A DNA stretch of 10,319 nt from Ignavibacteria bacterium (GTDB lineage: Bacteria; Bacteroidota; Ignavibacteria; Ignavibacteriales; Ignavibacteriaceae): contig JAUSIA010000136.1 in assembly GCA_030648225.1 (NCBI GenBank), positions 1-10,319 on the forward strand. The letters are read 5' to 3'. The translations under genes and the position numbers were made by a program. The notes below the pieces were generated by a model. The model did no database searches, was not told the DNA's origin, and saw only the letters and a program-made list of their open reading frames with translations. Numbering within the stretch: position 1 is the stretch's first letter; each line of letters begins with the position of its first letter. This document shows positions 8,058-10,319 of this stretch, piece after piece.

Positions 8058-8448
8058 ATTTTTAGAAAAAAGAAAAGTTTTTTTAGTTTATACTCCACTT
8101 GTTCTCTATTGGATTGTATTACTGGCAGCAACATCATTTCCTACCATTAGTGTACCTACCACGGATGTGAGCGATAAGATAATGCATTTCATTGCGTATT
8201 TTGGTTTAGGAATTTTACTTAATCTTACCCTTATGTTTCAGAACAAATATGTCAATCTAAAAAAGAAGAATTGGTTTAACACCATTTTTATCGGTAGTGT
8301 ATATGCAGCTTTGGATGAATTTCATCAGTACTTTATTCCAGTCAGGTCTATGGAATTCCTTGATTTTGTCGCTGATTTCTTCGGTTTAGTTTTAGCCGTT
8401 GTTTTTGTATTATTTCTGTTGAGACTAAATAGATTTGTTTCCCAATAA
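8050..8448 (+). CDS. VanZ-like family membrane protein
   Basis: Small inner-membrane protein of 132 residues with four hydrophobic segments (about 9-29, 43-63, 77-92 and 104-125). Family marks seen: DKIMHFIAYFGLG (42-54) after the first external loop, and DEFHQYFIPVRSMEFLDFVADFFG (89-112), which holds the conserved Asp89-Glu90, His92-Gln93, Arg99, Asp105 and Asp109. VanZ proteins are named after the teicoplanin-resistance gene product, but most chromosomal members, this one included, have no proven role; resistance should not be inferred. The start is TTG at 8050, inside the last codons of nnr; the next in-frame Met is residue 45, within the second segment, so an earlier non-ATG start is needed to keep helix 1. 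The 8-bp overlap points to translational coupling with nnr. Confidence 0.88.
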   Translation: MLRFLEKRKVFLVYTPLVLYWIVLLAATSFPTISVPTTDVSDKIMHFIAYFGLGILLNLTLMFQNKYVNLKKKNWFNTIFIGSVYAALDEFHQYFIPVRSMEFLDFVADFFGLVLAVVFVLFLLRLNRFVSQ

Positions 8449-8467
8449 AGTTTTAGTTGGTTTTTTT
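8442..8467 (+). terminator. Weak Rho-independent terminator candidate across the VanZ stop codon
   Basis: Bases 8442-8460 can fold as CCAAT..AA / TT..GTTGG (seven pairs including one G-T, one A-A mismatch, 3-base loop) and are followed directly by seven Ts at 8461-8467. The stem includes the VanZ stop codon (8446-8448). Low GC makes the stem weak, but hairpin plus T-run in the right order after the last gene of the block supports termination here. Confidence 0.45.
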
Positions 8468-8469
8468 AG

Positions 8470-8670
8470 ATAATCTCATTCCTTAAAAAGCAGGGAATAA
8501 AGGCAAAAGAGATTAAAAAGTTTAATGCTCAGAAGTTAGTTGTGTTGTATGATCATATGGTTTTTTCATACATACATCATTTGATAGTTTGCCCCAATTC
8601 TGATATGAATGTAGAGGTAGAAATTAATTTCATCCTTTCAGTTTTATTTGAGGGAATTAAAAATAAATAA
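8470..8670 (+). pseudogene. Possible TetR-family repressor remnant (C-terminal part only)
   Basis: A frame of 66 sense codons runs from just after an in-frame stop (8467-8469) to a stop at 8668-8670. It has no usable start at its beginning; the first ATG (8557-8559) is 30 codons in and would leave only about 37 residues. The translation begins IISFLKKQGIKAKEI and ends with EINFILSVLFEGIKNK. That pattern, a charged GxIK stretch, amphipathic helices and a terminal LFxGIKxK, resembles the last two helices of TetR/AcrR-type regulators, which often sit just upstream of tolC-adaptor-pump operons. No helix-turn-helix N-terminal domain is found upstream, where the VanZ gene and its terminator lie. 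I read it as a 5'-deleted tetR gene. The family call is a resemblance by eye; it could also be chance open frame in AT-rich DNA. It occupies most of the 255-bp gap between the VanZ-like gene and tolC. Confidence 0.35.
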
Positions 8671-8693
8671 TTAAACAAAGATTATAGATAAAC

Positions 8694-8697
8694 GGAG
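8694..8697 (+). promoter_or_regulatory. Shine-Dalgarno site of the TolC-family gene
   Basis: GGAG lies six bases upstream of the ATG at 8704. It is the clearest ribosome-binding site in the window, where most other starts have little or none, and it fixes the tolC start at the Met that opens a clean signal peptide. Confidence 0.65.
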
Positions 8698-8703
8698 AAC
8701 CCA

Positions 8704-10083
8704 ATGAAAATTATCTTGTTGTTTCTGTTAACTTTTTTTTTATCTGATGTATTTGCCCAGGAAGAAATAAAAACAGATCCTGTTCAATTAGATCTTCAAA
8801 AAAGTATATCACTTGCATTAGAATATAATAATGATCTGAAACTTGCCAGGTTTGAGCAAATGAAAGCAGAAGAACAGGTTACTGAAGCCTGGGGTTCTTC
8901 TGTATTTCCAGAGATTTCCGGTTTTGCCGATTACAACAGAGCTCTTAAAAGAGGAGTAATAATAATTGACGCTCCTGAAATTGGTTTCAGTGGTTCTTTT
9001 CCGCAAGGCACTGAAAATACATTAACAATTGGTGCTACTCTCGAACAGCCTTTATTTACCGGCGCAATATTTCTTGCAGTAGGAATTGCAAAAACTTATG
9101 CTGAAATACAGGAAAAGTTTGTTGATGCATCCGAAGATGAAGTTATTGTTAGTGTAAAGAGAGCATACTATTCAGTTCTGCTGGCTGAAGAAGTGGTTGA
9201 TTTGGCAAAAATGAACCTCAGATTCGCAGAAGATAATCTTAAAAATACTGAAGTAATGTTCAATGCAGGCGTGGTTCCGGAATATGATTATGTAAGGGCC
9301 AAAGTGCAGTATCAAAATATTATTCCCGAACTTCAGCAAGCAGAGAATTCATATTTAATTTCAAAAAATCTTTTAAAGTTTGTTACCGGGCTTGATCTCG
9401 AAACTGAAATAGTTATTAATGATTCACTTTATTTAGAGGAAATCCCGCTTTCAAATATTGAGGGTTTGGATGAAGAGTTAGTGAACAGGAATCCTTCCTT
9501 AAAGCAGCTTGAGCTAAGTATTAAGCTCCAGGATGATGCTGTTTCATATGAATTCACGAAACATTTTCCTGAACTTTATTTTACAGGAAGCTGGCAGACA
9601 CAGGCACAGGAAAATGATCCACGTCCCTTTAGCCAATGGAGATATAATAACTCAGTTTTTATCGGATTGAATTTAAAAATACCAATCTTTGATGGATTTC
9701 AAACAACGTCTAAAGTTGAACAAGCAAGGATTGAACTATATAAAGCAAGAGAACAGTATGATAAAACTGTTAAGCAGCTCAAAAATAATCTGGAAGATGT
9801 TCTTCTTTCCATTGATCAGACTAAGAAGAAACTTGAGTCATATAAAGCTACAATAGAGCAAGCAGAGCTTGCTTATGATATATCCCAAAAAAGATATTCA
9901 AGCGGTGTGGGAACACAATTAGAAACTATTGATGCAATGGTATCACTTACAAGGGCCCAGGTAAATTATTATAACACTGTTTATGAATATTATATTCTTC
10001 ATGCACAGTTGGAGCAATTGCTTGCTAATGAACCTGGTTATCAAAATTTAAATGGTGATGAAAATGAGAAAAACAATAAATAA
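8704..10083 (+). CDS. TolC-family outer-membrane efflux protein
   Basis: Outer-membrane channel of a tripartite export system, forming a trimeric beta-barrel plus periplasmic alpha-helical tunnel. Complete at 459 residues. A signal peptide (residues 1-18, hydrophobic core ILLFLLTFFL, cut before Gln19) sends it to the periplasm. The two structural repeats of the OEP family are visible: LEQPLFTG (113-120) and LKIPIFDGFQ (324-333) mark the barrel-strand turns, while FNAGVVPEYDYVRAKVQY (186-203) and YSSGVGTQLETIDAMVSL (398-415) are the matching helical hairpins, followed by long coiled helices rich in Gln, Glu and Lys. The C-terminal tail is a polar ENEKNNK. The partner pump is not in view; the adaptor start overlaps its 3' end by 20 bp. 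The exported substrate cannot be told from this subunit. No lipoprotein Cys is present, unlike OprM/NodT-type members. Confidence 0.95.
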   Translation: MKIILLFLLTFFLSDVFAQEEIKTDPVQLDLQKSISLALEYNNDLKLARFEQMKAEEQVTEAWGSSVFPEISGFADYNRALKRGVIIIDAPEIGFSGSFPQGTENTLTIGATLEQPLFTGAIFLAVGIAKTYAEIQEKFVDASEDEVIVSVKRAYYSVLLAEEVVDLAKMNLRFAEDNLKNTEVMFNAGVVPEYDYVRAKVQYQNIIPELQQAENSYLISKNLLKFVTGLDLETEIVINDSLYLEEIPLSNIEGLDEELVNRNPSLKQLELSIKLQDDAVSYEFTKHFPELYFTGSWQTQAQENDPRPFSQWRYNNSVFIGLNLKIPIFDGFQTTSKVEQARIELYKAREQYDKTVKQLKNNLEDVLLSIDQTKKKLESYKATIEQAELAYDISQKRYSSGVGTQLETIDAMVSLTRAQVNYYNTVYEYYILHAQLEQLLANEPGYQNLNGDENEKNNK

Positions 10084-10135
10084 AATTTTGATCTCCATCG
10101 TTGTGATAACCTCTTTGCTGAGAATGAGTAAATGA
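10064..10135 (+). pseudogene. Truncated start of a periplasmic adaptor (HlyD/RND membrane-fusion type)
   Basis: An ATG at 10064, inside the tolC 3' end in another frame, opens 23 codons: MRKTINKILISIVVITSLLR followed by MSK and a stop. A few basic residues and then a hydrophobic segment is the usual N-terminal anchor or signal of the adaptor subunit that follows tolC in such operons, and the 20-bp overlap is typical of coupled operon genes. The hydrophobic segment breaks off near codon 19-20 (about 10120), and no adaptor sequence follows; instead the 3' end of a transposase gene is found on the other strand. I infer that an insertion sequence has cut the gene. Because so little is left, the adaptor identity rests on context and could be wrong; chance is possible. 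Confidence 0.45.
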
Positions 10136-10319
10136 AACTTCTGAAAAATTCATTTTGTCATTCCTGTGAACCTGCCTGCCGTGTAACTCTTCAGTATTTC
10201 GGTAACACTACAGAGGCGGTCTAAAGGAGTTAAATAATTTAAAGAACCATGACGACGTTGATAATTATAACGATAAAGGAAACCATTTAATTCAGATGAT
10301 AAAGTATCTAAAGTTTGTC
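10121..10319. mobile_element. One end of an insertion sequence, running off the right edge
   Basis: The transposase tail lies at 10150-10319 and the chromosomal reading of the efflux adaptor breaks near 10120, so the element's left boundary probably lies between about 10117 and 10160. Two candidate ends start with TG: TGAGAATGAG at 10119 and TGTCATTCCT at 10156. The second would put the transposase stop a few bases outside the element, so the first is preferred. Inverted repeats and target duplication cannot be checked because the other end is outside the window. Confidence 0.6.
10150..10319 (-). CDS. Transposase, integrase-core C-terminal end (IS481/IS3-type), partial
   Basis: Reading the minus strand from the right edge gives 55 residues and a TGA stop at 10152-10150. 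Seen: LNGFLYRYNYQRRHGSLNY and then LTPLDRL, the classic end of the rve (DDE) integrase core, where Y-N-x-x-R-x-H-x-x-L-x-x-x-T-P is shared by IS481 and IS3-family transposases. The three catalytic acidic residues would lie further right, outside the window. The last residues (SYTAGRFTGMTK) follow no motif I know. The gene points toward the efflux operon, tail first. Family choice between IS481 and IS3 is not certain from this fragment; that it is a transposase is. Confidence 0.88.
   Translation of the reverse strand, partial: QTLDTLSSELNGFLYRYNYQRRHGSLNYLTPLDRLCSVTEILKSYTAGRFTGMTK

Noticed and set aside
8050..8448. VanZ-like gene as a glycopeptide resistance determinant.
   Set aside because: No other van genes are present and VanZ-like proteins are common in genomes with no resistance role; only family membership is supported.
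8683..8688. TATAGA upstream of tolC as a -10 promoter element.
   Set aside because: Transcription would start inside the Shine-Dalgarno site, and no convincing -35 or Bacteroidota -33 partner is seen at the right distance; such AT-rich matches occur throughout the window.

Overview
The window is an AT-rich stretch of a bacterial chromosome. It holds the distal end of a respiratory complex I (nuo) operon, then a small housekeeping pair, then the start of a multidrug-efflux-type operon that appears damaged. The protein style (TolC and Nuo sequences rich in Ile, Lys and Asn, weak Shine-Dalgarno sites, GTG and TTG starts) suggests the Bacteroidota / Ignavibacteriota / Chlorobiota group. This is an impression from reading; no search was run.

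Region 1 (1-6407) is all on the + strand. It carries nuoL (5' end outside the window), nuoM, a CitMHS_2-type sodium:proton antiporter homologue, a 121-residue acidic protein I do not recognise, and nuoN. The first four genes are 1 to 4 bases apart, so they are almost certainly cotranscribed. A 141-bp gap before nuoN holds a long imperfect hairpin built from a 6-bp-periodic TAATCN / GATTAN array. NuoL, NuoM and NuoN are the three antiporter-like proton-pumping subunits of complex I, and all keep the expected Glu and Lys residues. The unusual point is the separate ion-transporter gene and the unknown small gene sitting between nuoM and nuoN.

Region 2 (6408-8467): a short gap with a compact hairpin precedes a complete bifunctional NAD(P)H-hydrate epimerase/dehydratase (nnr), which repairs damaged NADH, the fuel of complex I. 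It overlaps by 8 bp a VanZ-like membrane protein that starts with TTG. A weak terminator-like hairpin with a T7 run spans the VanZ stop codon.

Region 3 (8468-10319): a start-less 66-residue reading frame that resembles the C-terminal end of a TetR-type repressor lies before a complete TolC-family outer-membrane efflux protein. The next gene starts inside the tolC 3' end and looks like the signal-anchor of a periplasmic adaptor, but it stops after 23 codons. There it meets the 3' end of a minus-strand transposase (IS481/IS3-type integrase core) that runs off the window. The simplest reading is an efflux operon that has lost its repressor and has been cut by an insertion sequence.
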